Assembly: GCA_022495005.1 (NCBI GenBank)
Contig: JAGYXB010001753.1
Location: 1,488,001 to 1,552,000, forward strand
Direction of reading: 5' to 3'
Length of the DNA: 64,000 nucleotides
Source: Rhyacophila brunnea
Taxonomy: Eukaryota; Arthropoda; Insecta; Trichoptera; Rhyacophilidae
The position numbers and the translations under genes are program-made. The notes beneath the pieces were generated by a model. That model was not told where the DNA came from and ran no database searches. It was given only the letters and a program-made list of their open reading frames with translations. Every line of letters begins with the position of its first letter. The first letter of the stretch is position 1. Below, in pieces: positions 55,399 to 64,000 of this stretch.

Positions 55399-55740
55399 GG
55401 TTACATGTAAATTGTACGTAAAACATTTCACCGTGGCACAGTTCACCGTGAGCTTTCTATCGGAAAGAGATGACCGTATAGTATACAGTCTCCAATTTTA
55501 TTAGAGTCAATATGAACATTATTTCAATTTTCGTAGCTGATTTTAGCAAAATTCATGAATTCAAAATGAAAACCTAACCTTACCTAACCTAACCTAACAA
55601 ATACTCCAGTATATCGGCTATTTTCAAAAATTGTTTGCTTCTGGCTTCCTATCAAGTGTAAACCGACAAGAATTTTGTTTATTTAGACATGAATTTTATG
55701 TCAGTACATACTATACGACACAAATAGGTTGTACGGTCTA
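55399..55740 (-). repeat. Dispersed repeat family A, copy 3, with TTAGG-like units
   Basis: Reverse orientation relative to the copies at 18.0 and 29.8 kb. It includes a run of CCTAA/CCTTA units at 55573-55597 (insect telomere-like TTAGG), expanded compared with the 'ttaggttaag' or 'gtttaggtt' at the same place in the other copies. Confidence 0.6.
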
Positions 55741-56660
55741 GTCGGTGCCCTAAAATCTGCTGGATAGACGAACTCATAAAGTTGCATAGATTGTACGAGA
55801 CAGCGAAGAACTAGGGACCGAGAAAGGTGAAAAAGGCTGAGGGAAGCCTTCATCTAGCAATGAATCGACCTCGGCTGGCTCAATTATTATATCCATCCCT
55901 GAACATGTCAGGTTAAATTTTATAAATTTCAAATGTCCCGCCATTCGTACATAGTACAAAAAAACACCGAGAGAAGCGTCCAATGAGCTTGATCAAACCT
56001 TTTGTCAGTGACTCGACGTTTTTACCACACTCTGAGATAGTCGATGATTTTAAATGTAAACCCACTTCACTTTATGTTCTCTGGAGACAGGGGGAAATAT
56101 TTTCATTTTGTCAGCCCCCTAGCTTGCCGCTTCAAAAATTCAAGTTTATGGTAAAACCGTATAACTCTATATTTGTCATGTTCTTGTAAAAATGTAAAAG
56201 TTGTGCATATATATATACCGCGTGTGAAATTCAGTTTTCGTTCAAACACGCCACTCCATCGAAATGAACTCGCGACGAATAGTTTTCTGGTGTCCATTAG
56301 AAAGAAACGTTAAGCCTAAGCCACTTTTCACACGAGCGATTTACGGGCGATTAAAGTCACACGTGAATCGTCCGTGTGAAAAGGCTCTAATGGTTGGTTA
56401 CATTGCATACTCCTTCGATATTTAGAGTAGTTTTAATTTTCGTTCGACACATAGTACTTTTTTCATTATATTATAAATATAATATAAATTACCTATATCT
56501 ATTAATTAAATCATAAATGTGGCGAGTTTGTCGAATGTTTCAGTACATACTTACTTTAAACTCGCCCACTTCAAACATCCCTCGTTTAATTCGATTTATT
56601 GCATGACGTGCGCCTACGTTGACCAGTTAATCATACAGGGAATCTTTCATTTACGTATTG
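55741..56660. other. Non-coding stretch with a small hairpin
   Basis: 56319-56342 and 56366-56386 pair (CTTTTCACACGAGCGATT against AATCGTCCGTGTGAAAAG), a hairpin of about 20 bp that may be a very short MITE. No gene. Confidence 0.45.
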
Positions 56661-56895
56661 TGTCGCTAGATTTCAAAATCAGCCAAGTCCACCTTCAGGT
56701 ATTTTTTACTTTTTTCTGAATTGCTGCTTTCTAACATTTCTGCATTATCGAAATGTGGAACTTATTAATTTTAAATATTCTATACTCGAAATAATATAAA
56801 CTTTCACCCTTGTGACTGTGTACTTGAGAAAACAAAAAGCTGTTTTTCTCCTATTCATCCATTATGGACTTGGCTGATTTTGAAAGCTAGCGACA
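56661..56895. mobile_element. MITE with 31-bp inverted ends
   Basis: 56661-56691 and 56865-56895 are reverse complements with one mismatch plus a small offset (TGTCGCTAG...CAGCCAAGTCCA). Similarity extends outward for several bases. Interior AT-rich, non-coding. Confidence 0.7.
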
Positions 56896-57264
56896 CGTAT
56901 ACGCGAATCGGGTCATCTCCTGCTATATTATTATATTTATTATTGTTAAATTTTATGTTTTCAGCGCGCTTTGAAACAATGTTGCGAAAAACAATGGCCG
57001 CGACACTTAATCATGTCGTAATGTAGTTTTACGTTGATAAAAATGCAGTTAATATGACAGCACGGCGCCTTAACGGTCGGGCTTAAGCGATAGTTAACAC
57101 GCTTTTATTCATAACGCAAACGCGAATTTTAGTTAGGTACTAACGTAGTGGCTATTCCGTTTATAGTTAGTGCTTATAATAACGCCTCGTTAAAGGTATT
57201 TATTTACCTATATAAATTTTATTTTAATTTAGTCTATCCAGTACTTAGATGTCGGGGTCGCCAC

Positions 57265-57649
57265 CAGCGTTGCCAACTTACTGGCGTTGACAAAAACATG
57301 CCGGACGGGGTATGAAAACAATCTATTTGGCAGGAAAAAATGCTAGATTTTGTGAAAATAAAATTGCAAGAAAATTTGCTTATTCTACCAAGAACGAAGT
57401 CAATACTTTTGCTTTCGCGTACGTGTAAAAACGTGTAAAAACCACACATTTTAACAGAAATATATTTCAAAATCGACAACAAAATACCTATATTGTGTCA
57501 ACAGCGTTCAAGTTTCGTTTCATGTTTGAAGATGAGACCTTCTTTCTTGTAGGGGAGTGGAGGTATCAAATTATGCTAGTAAAAACGCCACAAGCTGCCT
57601 GTTAAAAAATGCTAGATCTGGCAAGAAAAACGCTAAGTTAGGAACGCTG
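57265..57649. mobile_element. hAT-like MITE (CAGCGTTGCC type)
   Basis: CAGCGTTGCCAACTTA and TAAGTTAGGAACGCTG form imperfect inverted ends. Flanking 8-mers gtcgccac and gtcactac agree at 6 of 8. The words 'aatgctagattttg' and 'ggcaagaaaaacgct' tie it to 18857-19449 and 44899. Confidence 0.6.
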
Positions 57650-58727
57650 GTCACTACTTTTGGATAGTGAAAAAGACTTTTAATTTGATTCTTTAGTCTT
57701 GGTACACTGTTTACATGTGACTTTTTTTTTGAACATTTGTTTGTATGTGACGATAAAAAAATCTGATTACATTGTTGATATTATATTTAATGTTCGAGTT
57801 AAATGAAATGTGACTGTACCGATCAACGGCCCGTTTGAAAGAGAGTGAATGGTTACGAACACAGAACGAATTAATAAATATAATTCAGATAGGCTATTCT
57901 TCAATACACTACATTTCGAAGCGGGGTTTTGAATGTGTGAGTGTCCTACGAGAATGAAACACACATTATAGACGTGTGTTGCAACCGTAAAATTCACCAA
58001 TATTGAATGAGCGTCAGTGCATTAACCGAAAGCAGTTGTCAGAACGAAACACGAGCTTAGAATGACATTCTTGGCACGTGTTTAAGTTTATCCCATATTC
58101 TTCCATACTCGAAATCGGTTGCCTGTTTCTCCATATCCGTTCGGTGTTTCAGTTCCCATTAATTCTGTGTTCCCTGGATACGAAATTCATTCTATATACT
58201 GGCGTAGGTATTTAGTTATGTGAATAAATGTATATATTTTACATTTCTGGCTACTGATTGACCACTAATTTGATGTGCATTTTTTTCAAATCGTAACTTT
58301 ACGAAATTGATTGTCATTTAAAAACTCAGATAATTGTGGCATTATTATTTTCAAAGCACTATTAAACATTTGTTAGTATTGTATGTTCTATATAACTTTG
58401 ATTATAGCGTTTTAATAACATAATTTGAGATAGAAAGCACGAAATCCGTGCCGCTTTGGCTTGTTAATTATTGTTAACGTGTTAATTAAAAAATGATACA
58501 ATTATTAAAAAGTATATAGAAGAATACAAATTGTAATAATTCCCATAATGTTAATTTATTGTTCACTGTAATAATTGTAATTTTATCTTAGTTGGTATTT
58601 TCAATTAATCAACCGTGAAGTTGTCACGCGTTGATAATTGTTCCTACTATTTTGTTTGTTTGTGAGGCATTCATTTCAATTATATACCTTGTATGCTACT
58701 GGCGGATAGTATGTAGGTATATTATAG
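57650..58727. other. Non-coding stretch with a SINE-like fragment
   Basis: 58078-58155 is another copy of dispersed repeat family C. No gene recognised. Confidence 0.4.
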
Positions 58728-59325
58728 CAGTGGCGAAGAGTGGATGTAGGCTGTTAAGATCCGACATAAATGGTGCATACTTTGTTAGTCATACATTTTT
58801 GTTTTCATTGGGCTAAGACTACAATGTGTAGTGTAGATAGAGTTTGTTGGTTTTTAATATTCAATTAAACCCTGCCTAATCCAAGCCATATTAAATAATA
58901 GTCAAAAAATATTCGTTTATATATTATAAAATATCTGAAATTATGCCATTAAAGTCATTAAACCATACATATGTTTAGATATTTTATAGATAGAAGAATA
59001 TCTTTTATCAATTATGGTTTGGTAAGGCAGAGATTAATGAATTAAAAAAACTAAGTAACGCCATCTGTAATGTGTATTCTTAATTCAACGAACACATACA
59101 TATAAGCATGACTGAAAAAGTATGCATTATTTTGTCGGATCGTTCATAACATACCTAAACTATTATGGTTTGGTTTAGGCAGAGTTTAATTGAATTAAAA
59201 AAAATATCCAACACCATCTGTAAATTGTAGTCTTGTTCAATAAAAACAAATACGTATGACTGACAAATTTTAATGTGCACTATTTATGGCGGATCTTAAC
59301 AGCCTACCTCAACCATTCGCTACTG
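58728..59325. mobile_element. hAT-like MITE, CAGTGGCG family, 598 bp
   Basis: Begins CAGTGGCGAAGAGTGGATGT and ends 'ctcaaccattcgctactg'. The body contains several mirrored modules like the copy at 24841-25399, so the two share a compound structure. Confidence 0.6.
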
Positions 59326-60314
59326 ATACTAATGGTAAATGCACACTGAACGAATGCAGTTAATTCTCACTTATATAATAACTAATTACAATAAAAGAAG
59401 GTAATAAATAACCTTATTACCTACCTACTAAGTAAAGGAATAAGTATAAGAACAAAATAAAGTGTAGGTATGTAAAAACCCGTTGTAAATAGTAAGTTAG
59501 TTATCTAGTCACTATTTATACATTCAGTAGGTACCTATGTTATATGTTATAGTGCTATTTACAAATTCTGCGAATACGTTTTATTGTATCACTTTCTCGT
59601 ATTAGATTCGTGCAATTTCTTGTGTTTCAAATCTTTATCGTTTGCAAAAATTATTCGCTAGAAGTGGAGCGTTTCCGAAATAGATTATTATTAAAACGGT
59701 TAGCGAGTGAAAGTCGTTCATAAGTCTATTCTTTTGTTGCCATGTCGAAAAATCAAACAGCATTCATTGTACGGAAATATTAGTTGTACAGAGCATTGTT
59801 ATAAGTTATAAGTTATAACTGTTGAGTGTATAAAACACTCGAAATATCTGGACAGAGAAAGCGGACGTACTATACCTAATACATATTATGTATTGCAAAT
59901 TAATTAATATCTAGCGCTCGGTAGCTGAACTAGAAATGGAACCCTTCGAACACGAGAACCCCTTAATTATTTTGGAACTCAAACCGAACCCTGAATCCAT
60001 GACACCGAATCTTGAGAACGCCGAACCGGTACCATTAAAAATGTTGAGTTTCTGAAGGTCATCGCTTTTTTTTTTTAAATTATAATAAGTATGTTTGTAT
60101 TATTTTTATCGTATTATCTGAAACAAGCAGGCAGCTGTCAAATAATTACATTTTGTAAATATAAATATAACTTCCCCTGGCTGTTCTGTTTGAGGGTGGA
60201 AGTAGTCCGCAGACAGTGCAATGTGTAGATAGCAGTTAAAACCTAAAAATTACAACATTTTAATAATTCAATATTTTTAATAATCAGCAAAACACTGCCG
60301 TGAGAACGGACATA
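59326..60314. other. Flank of the LTR retrotransposon
   Basis: AT-rich, no coding frame or known repeat recognised. The exact left boundary of the LTR may lie a little inside or outside the end of this interval. Confidence 0.4.
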
Positions 60315-60821
60315 TGATCACCTCCCGCCGGCTGAAGAAATGCTTAAGTGCCGGGTGTCAGTTGTCCATCACAGGAATGAACGAGTAAACAGTGCATTCC
60401 TGTCATTGTGTCGTGTGAAATCCATTGTTGGACTGATAACGTTTGTACCTTAATCAAATTTCGCAGACAAAATCCCAGGAATCTATCCGCAATGTGGGAA
60501 CAAAACAATAAATTTACCCACGCTGTGGATAGCATTTTCTTTGTCTACTTTCAATATAAAAACAGACGTGGCAATCCAACAAGAACTCAGTACCTTAAAT
60601 TCGCTCGTCTTAATAACACGCCGCTCGCTTCAACGTTAAAATAACTTTTATCACAAACACTATCGTCGTAATCTAATTTATAAACTTTGTATTATTCAAG
60701 CTGTAAATTGAATCTGTAATTTGTGTTAAGGGATAATAAATTTGGGGAATTACTTTTATACGCATCAAAACCTTCTGATTTTATTCATCACCTACCCCTC
60801 ATCACACCATCCCTTGTTACA
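60315..60821 (+). repeat. 5' LTR (left edge approximate)
   Basis: The right edge is set by ...CTTGTTACA next to the primer site. A TATA box (60555) and AATAAA (60735) are in the expected U3/R order. The left edge is uncertain: TGATCACC at 60315 or TGTCAGTT at 60357 are possible starts. The 3' LTR that would settle it is not in the window. Confidence 0.55.
60555..60562 (+). promoter_or_regulatory. LTR TATA box (TATAAAAA)
   Basis: Lies within the LTR. 'actcagtacc' about 30 bases downstream carries the arthropod initiator TCAGT, so transcription likely starts near 60588. Confidence 0.5.
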
Positions 60822-60822
60822 G

Positions 60823-60832
60823 TGGTGACCCG
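60823..60832 (+). other. Primer-binding site (TGGTGACCCG)
   Basis: One base after the LTR end, TGG starts a stretch complementary to a tRNA 3' end (CGGGTCACCA), the usual primer for minus-strand DNA synthesis. Which tRNA was not determined. Confidence 0.6.
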
Positions 60833-61008
60833 TAAAGTAAAATTCAATTCATTCATTTTCATTTTACAGACTTCGTTTAATTTTTTATTAACTACTATTT
60901 TACTGTGTTTGTGAGAGAATTATTTTTTCGTTGGAGCTCGTTTTCCCGCGCAGTTTTCAACATCCGTTTTCCCGCGTTAATTTTCTTAAATTCACTTGCC
61001 TTGTCAAG

Positions 61009-61881
61009 ATGCCCAATGGACAGTTCTCCAGCGGGTATGGCAGCAATGCCGGAGGAGAAACGACAACACCAGCACCAGCCCAGCAGACCACACCTCAGAT
61101 CAGCCGCGTGGCAGTGAGGATCCCACCATTCTGTCCAGAAGACCCGGAAATGTGGTTCTGCATGGTGGAGCGAAGCTTCGAACCAGCTGGCGTCACGACT
61201 GACGCGACCAAATTTGGATACATCCTGGGAGCTTTGGAATCTCGTTACGCTTCAGAGGTTCGAGACATCATCCTTAACCCACCTCGTGAAGGAGCCTACG
61301 AGCACCTCAGGACGGAGCTGACGAGAAGGCTGAGCTCTACCCAGGAGCAGAAGACCAGACGACTACTGGAGCACGAGGAAGTTGGTGATCGCAAACCATC
61401 ACAGTTCTTGCGCCACCTACGTTCTCTCGCAGGAGCAGCCGTTACTGATGACATCCTACGCACGCTTTGGATGGGTCGCTTACCACATACCATGCAATTG
61501 GTACTGGCGACACAGAAGAACGCGGATCTCAACAAGGTTGCAGACCTAGCTGACGCCATGGCAGATTCCACATCAAAGGCATCCATTGCTGAAACCACGA
61601 TGGAAGACCTGTGCGGCATCAGCAAGCTGGTGATCACCTTGCGGGAGGAAATCTCAACTCTTCGCGAGGAGCTCTCCAAAGAGCTCGCAAGAGGAAACCG
61701 ACCATCAAGGCCACGTCACCAGTCACGATCAGCCAGCCAAAGGAGGAACCATTCCCGACCGCGAGACCAAAGCCACAGCAAACCTGGCATGTGTTGGTAT
61801 CATCGTAGATTCGGCCAAGATGCGGAGAAGTGCGTCACACCATGCACCTTCAACAAGGGAAACGCCACGGGCAGTCGCTAA
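61009..61881 (+). CDS. gag: Gag polyprotein (290 aa)
   Basis: I start at ATG 61009 ([17 protein letters not shown]). The frame is open further upstream, but the leader translation looks non-coding. The capsid-like core runs [20 protein letters not shown] and onward through [19 protein letters not shown], common in insect Gypsy Gag. A glutamate-rich helix (about 205-230) precedes an Arg/Ser-rich stretch and a variant zinc knuckle, [18 protein letters not shown] (262-279), which differs from the retroviral CCHC. It packages RNA and builds the particle. The last 17 codons overlap pol, with a slippery site ahead of the stop. Confidence 0.88.
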   Translation: MPNGQFSSGYGSNAGGETTTPAPAQQTTPQISRVAVRIPPFCPEDPEMWFCMVERSFEPAGVTTDATKFGYILGALESRYASEVRDIILNPPREGAYEHLRTELTRRLSSTQEQKTRRLLEHEEVGDRKPSQFLRHLRSLAGAAVTDDILRTLWMGRLPHTMQLVLATQKNADLNKVADLADAMADSTSKASIAETTMEDLCGISKLVITLREEISTLREELSKELARGNRPSRPRHQSRSASQRRNHSRPRDQSHSKPGMCWYHRRFGQDAEKCVTPCTFNKGNATGSR

Positions 61882-63110
61882 GCGCGGCCAGCGATTACAG
61901 CCCTACCTCCAGCCGCCTCTTCGTCACCGACCACGCCACGAAAATACAATTCCTTATCGACACCGGAGCGGACCTTTGCGTTTTCCCACGCACGAAAGTA
62001 CAGGGGCGCCGACCAAAATCACAGTACGAACTTTCAGCAGCAAACGGATCTGTCATTGCTACGTATGGCAGTATCTCACTGACGCTGAATTTGGGGTTAC
62101 GAAGAGAATTCACCTGGAAATTCGTGATTGCAGATGTCACCAAGCCCATTATTGGTGTTGACTTCCTAATCCATTTCGGATTATTAGTCGATGTCAAGAA
62201 TCGCAGACTGTTGGATCAGACGACTCAACTTACAACCTCTGGACGCCACAGCAGCACTGAGATAGCAACTGTCAAGACTGTCGCAGGTAAATCCCTTTAT
62301 CATGGATTACTGCAGCAGTTTCCGGATCTCACGCGCCCAGATGGAGCTGGTAGAGAAGTCATCCACAACACGAGACATCACATACGAACCACCGAAGGAC
62401 CTTCTGTAGCTCAACGTCCTAGACGCCTAGCTCCCGACAAACTTCGCATCGCCAAAAAGGAATTCGAAACCATGACCAGACTTGGAATAGCACGACCATC
62501 TGAAAGTTCTTGGGCGTCACCCCTTCACCTGGTGCCCAAATCTGAAGATCAATGGAGGCCATGTGGTGATTACCGCGGATTAAACGCTCGAACCGTACCT
62601 GACAGGTACCCCGTGCGTCATATCCAAGACTTCACACAAACATTGCGTGATAGGAAAGTTTTCTCCACGATCGACCTGGTGAGAGCATACAACCAAATCC
62701 CAGTGGCTGAAGAGGACATTCCGAAGACTGCCATCACAACACCCTTTGGATTATTCGAGTTTCCATTTATGTCTTTCGGCTTGAGGAATGCGGCCCAGAC
62801 TTTTCAGCGCTTCATTGACGAGGTTCTGCAGGGTCTGGACTTCTGCTACGCCTACATAGACGACATCCTGGTAGCCTCCACAACAGAACAAGAGCATCTT
62901 CAACACCTGGAAATTTTGTTCAAACGCCTACAGGAGTACGGCCTGGTTGTCAACTCCACGAAGTGCCACTTCGGAGTAGAGGAAGTTAAATTCCTTGGCT
63001 ACCTGGTTTCCAGCACCGGAACTCGACCACTTCCAGATCGTGTCAGCGCTATTCGCGAATACACCCGCCCAGACACTCAAAAGGACTACGACGGTTCTTG
63101 GGAATTTTGA
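61830..63110 (+). CDS. pol: Pol, first part: protease and reverse transcriptase (frame broken at 3' end)
   Basis: Expressed by frameshift from gag; the ATG at 61830 is probably not used. The aspartic protease is marked by [13 protein letters not shown] (about 61948) with [14 protein letters not shown] downstream. Reverse transcriptase follows: [30 protein letters not shown] (first catalytic Asp), [18 protein letters not shown] and [12 protein letters not shown] (Y-x-D-D box, about 62850), then [14 protein letters not shown]. The frame ends at TGA 63108 after a shift near 63077-63090, where the conserved reading passes into the next frame. Confidence 0.88.
   Translation: MRHTMHLQQGKRHGQSLSAASDYSPTSSRLFVTDHATKIQFLIDTGADLCVFPRTKVQGRRPKSQYELSAANGSVIATYGSISLTLNLGLRREFTWKFVIADVTKPIIGVDFLIHFGLLVDVKNRRLLDQTTQLTTSGRHSSTEIATVKTVAGKSLYHGLLQQFPDLTRPDGAGREVIHNTRHHIRTTEGPSVAQRPRRLAPDKLRIAKKEFETMTRLGIARPSESSWASPLHLVPKSEDQWRPCGDYRGLNARTVPDRYPVRHIQDFTQTLRDRKVFSTIDLVRAYNQIPVAEEDIPKTAITTPFGLFEFPFMSFGLRNAAQTFQRFIDEVLQGLDFCYAYIDDILVASTTEQEHLQHLEILFKRLQEYGLVVNSTKCHFGVEEVKFLGYLVSSTGTRPLPDRVSAIREYTRPDTQKDYDGSWEF
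61857..61894 (+). promoter_or_regulatory. -1 ribosomal frameshift signal at the gag-pol junction
   Basis: GGGAAAC (61857-61863) has X-XXY-YYZ form and sits in the correct phase: in the gag frame the codons are AAG GGA AAC. Moving back one base enters exactly the pol frame. Eleven bases downstream, TCGCT (61875-61879) can pair with AGCGA (61890-61894), extendable to seven pairs with one G.T. Such sites set the Gag:Pol ratio in retroelements. Confidence 0.7.
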
Positions 63111-64000
63111 ATTTCCATAGGAGATTCGTCCCCAAGGCCGCAGAAACGCAAGCTCCACTGAACTCACTCCTGCAAGGAAAAACTTCCAAGAAAGCACCTA
63201 TCATCTGGACACCAGAAGCAATCAAGGCCTTCGAGGAATGCAAGAAGAGTTTGGCGGAAGCAACGCTATTGAAACATCCGAAAAGTGAGGGGACTCACTT
63301 AGCGATAATTAGTGACGCATCCGATACTTCCGTTGGCGCAGCACTTCAACAACGGGTTGACGATCAATGGGAACCGCTGGCATTCTTTTCAAAGAAGCTA
63401 AGTCCAGCGGAGAGAAAATATGGCGCTTACGACCGCGAGCTTTTAGCTATCTATCTAGCTGTCAAACATTTTCGACACATGATAGAAGCTCACACGTTCA
63501 CCATATTTACCGACCACAAGCCCATTACGTTCGCATTCCAACAAAAATCGGACAAGTGCTCACCAAGACAATTCAGACACCTCGATTTCATCGGACAATT
63601 CACGACCGACATACGTCACGTCGCTGGAAAAGACAACATCGTCGCTGATGCCTTGTCTAGGATAGAAGTCGTTGAAGACACACTGAATTATGCCAACCTC
63701 GCAGCCGACCAGGAAACTGACAACGAAATGAGTACATTTTTACGTGACGGATCGGTACTTCAGTTGAAACAAGTACTTATTCCCGACACAGACATAAAAG
63801 TATTCTGTGACTTGTCAACACCTATCGCAAGACCTTTCATAACCAAACCGCACCGACAAGCAGCTTTTAATCATATCCACAGACTTTCACATCCCGGAAT
63901 TAATGCGACCGTCAAACTTGTCACACAACGATTTGTTTGGCCGTCGATTAAAACGGATTGTCGAAATTGGGCCCGCAACTGTCTTCAATGCCAGAAGAAC
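63077..64000 (+). CDS. pol: Pol, second part: RNase H and integrase start (shifted frame, partial)
   Basis: Open for 308 codons to the window edge in a different frame from the first part. RNase H acidic residues are visible: [15 protein letters not shown] (Asp), [18 protein letters not shown] (Glu), [12 protein letters not shown] (Asp) and [15 protein letters not shown] (Asp). The N-terminal zinc-binding region of integrase begins near the end (HRLSHPGIN with two His, then [11 protein letters not shown]). The catalytic integrase core is outside. With one frameshift and no other lesion, the break is recent or an assembly error. Confidence 0.88.

Larger units (their letters stand above)
60315..64000 (+). 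mobile_element. Gypsy-type LTR retrotransposon (3' part beyond window)
   Basis: Order: 5' LTR, primer-binding site, gag, then pol in the -1 frame with protease, reverse transcriptase, RNase H and the start of integrase. That domain order is Gypsy (Metaviridae). The 3' LTR and any env lie outside. One frameshift in pol makes the copy defective as sequenced, though the frames are otherwise open, so it is young. Confidence 0.9.

Noticed and set aside
60905..62197. Overlapping frames within gag and pol (both strands)
   Set aside because: Shadows; Gag and protease/RT motifs fix the real frames.

Overview
The window is eukaryotic, AT-rich genomic DNA of insect type. The evidence is spliced genes with consensus GT/AG junctions, a TTAGG-like run inside a repeat, and a dense load of insect-style mobile DNA (piggyBac, hAT, pogo/Tigger, THAP-type, non-LTR and Gypsy elements). 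A hemipteran or lepidopteran is plausible, but the sequence does not decide the order. Coding density is very low. Most long open frames are chance frames in introns, repeats or antisense to retroelements.  Layout: (1) 1-990 is the 5' end of a piggyBac element on the minus strand, cut by the window edge. (2) 2654-10753 is the best host gene: a minus-strand C2H2 zinc-finger protein rebuilt here from nine coding exons whose splice phases all agree. It gives about 405 residues from the ATG at 10718, with five fingers, and its 3' end was not found. Its introns hold a pogo-like deletion derivative next to the last visible exon, a THAP-encoding DNA-transposon remnant, a second THAP-like exon, and a near-perfect hairpin at 7767-7883. 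(3) 10.8-21.8 kb is mostly non-coding, with several MITEs, a 39-bp minisatellite and two candidate first coding exons (17052-17102 plus, 17737-17816 minus). (4) 21.8-25.4 kb is a mobile-element cluster: a hAT MITE with a perfect 8-bp target duplication, an 854-bp TTAA foldback, and a 5'-truncated non-LTR retrotransposon with a 13-bp duplication. (5) 26292-27602 is a 436-codon plus-strand frame encoding an unrecognised protein with a motif repeated about every 31 residues. (6) 28-60 kb is repeat-rich intergenic or intronic DNA. It includes a 1.4-kb near-perfect palindrome (37643-39040), tRNA-derived SINEs, a decayed piggyBac-like copy and more MITEs. (7) About 60315-64000 is a plus-strand Gypsy-type LTR retrotransposon (LTR, primer site, gag, a gag-pol overlap with a textbook -1 slippery heptamer, protease, RT, RNase H, start of integrase). 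Its pol is broken by one frameshift and the element runs off the right edge.  The most interesting items are the repeat-motif protein at 26.3 kb, the two large TTAA-bounded foldbacks (potential long dsRNA sources), the intronic hairpin whose two clear mismatches become G.U pairs only on the host-gene strand, the in-phase GGGAAAC frameshift site, and the tandem donor in the zinc-finger gene. All exon models are read by eye from splice consensus and phase. No RNA evidence or database search was available.
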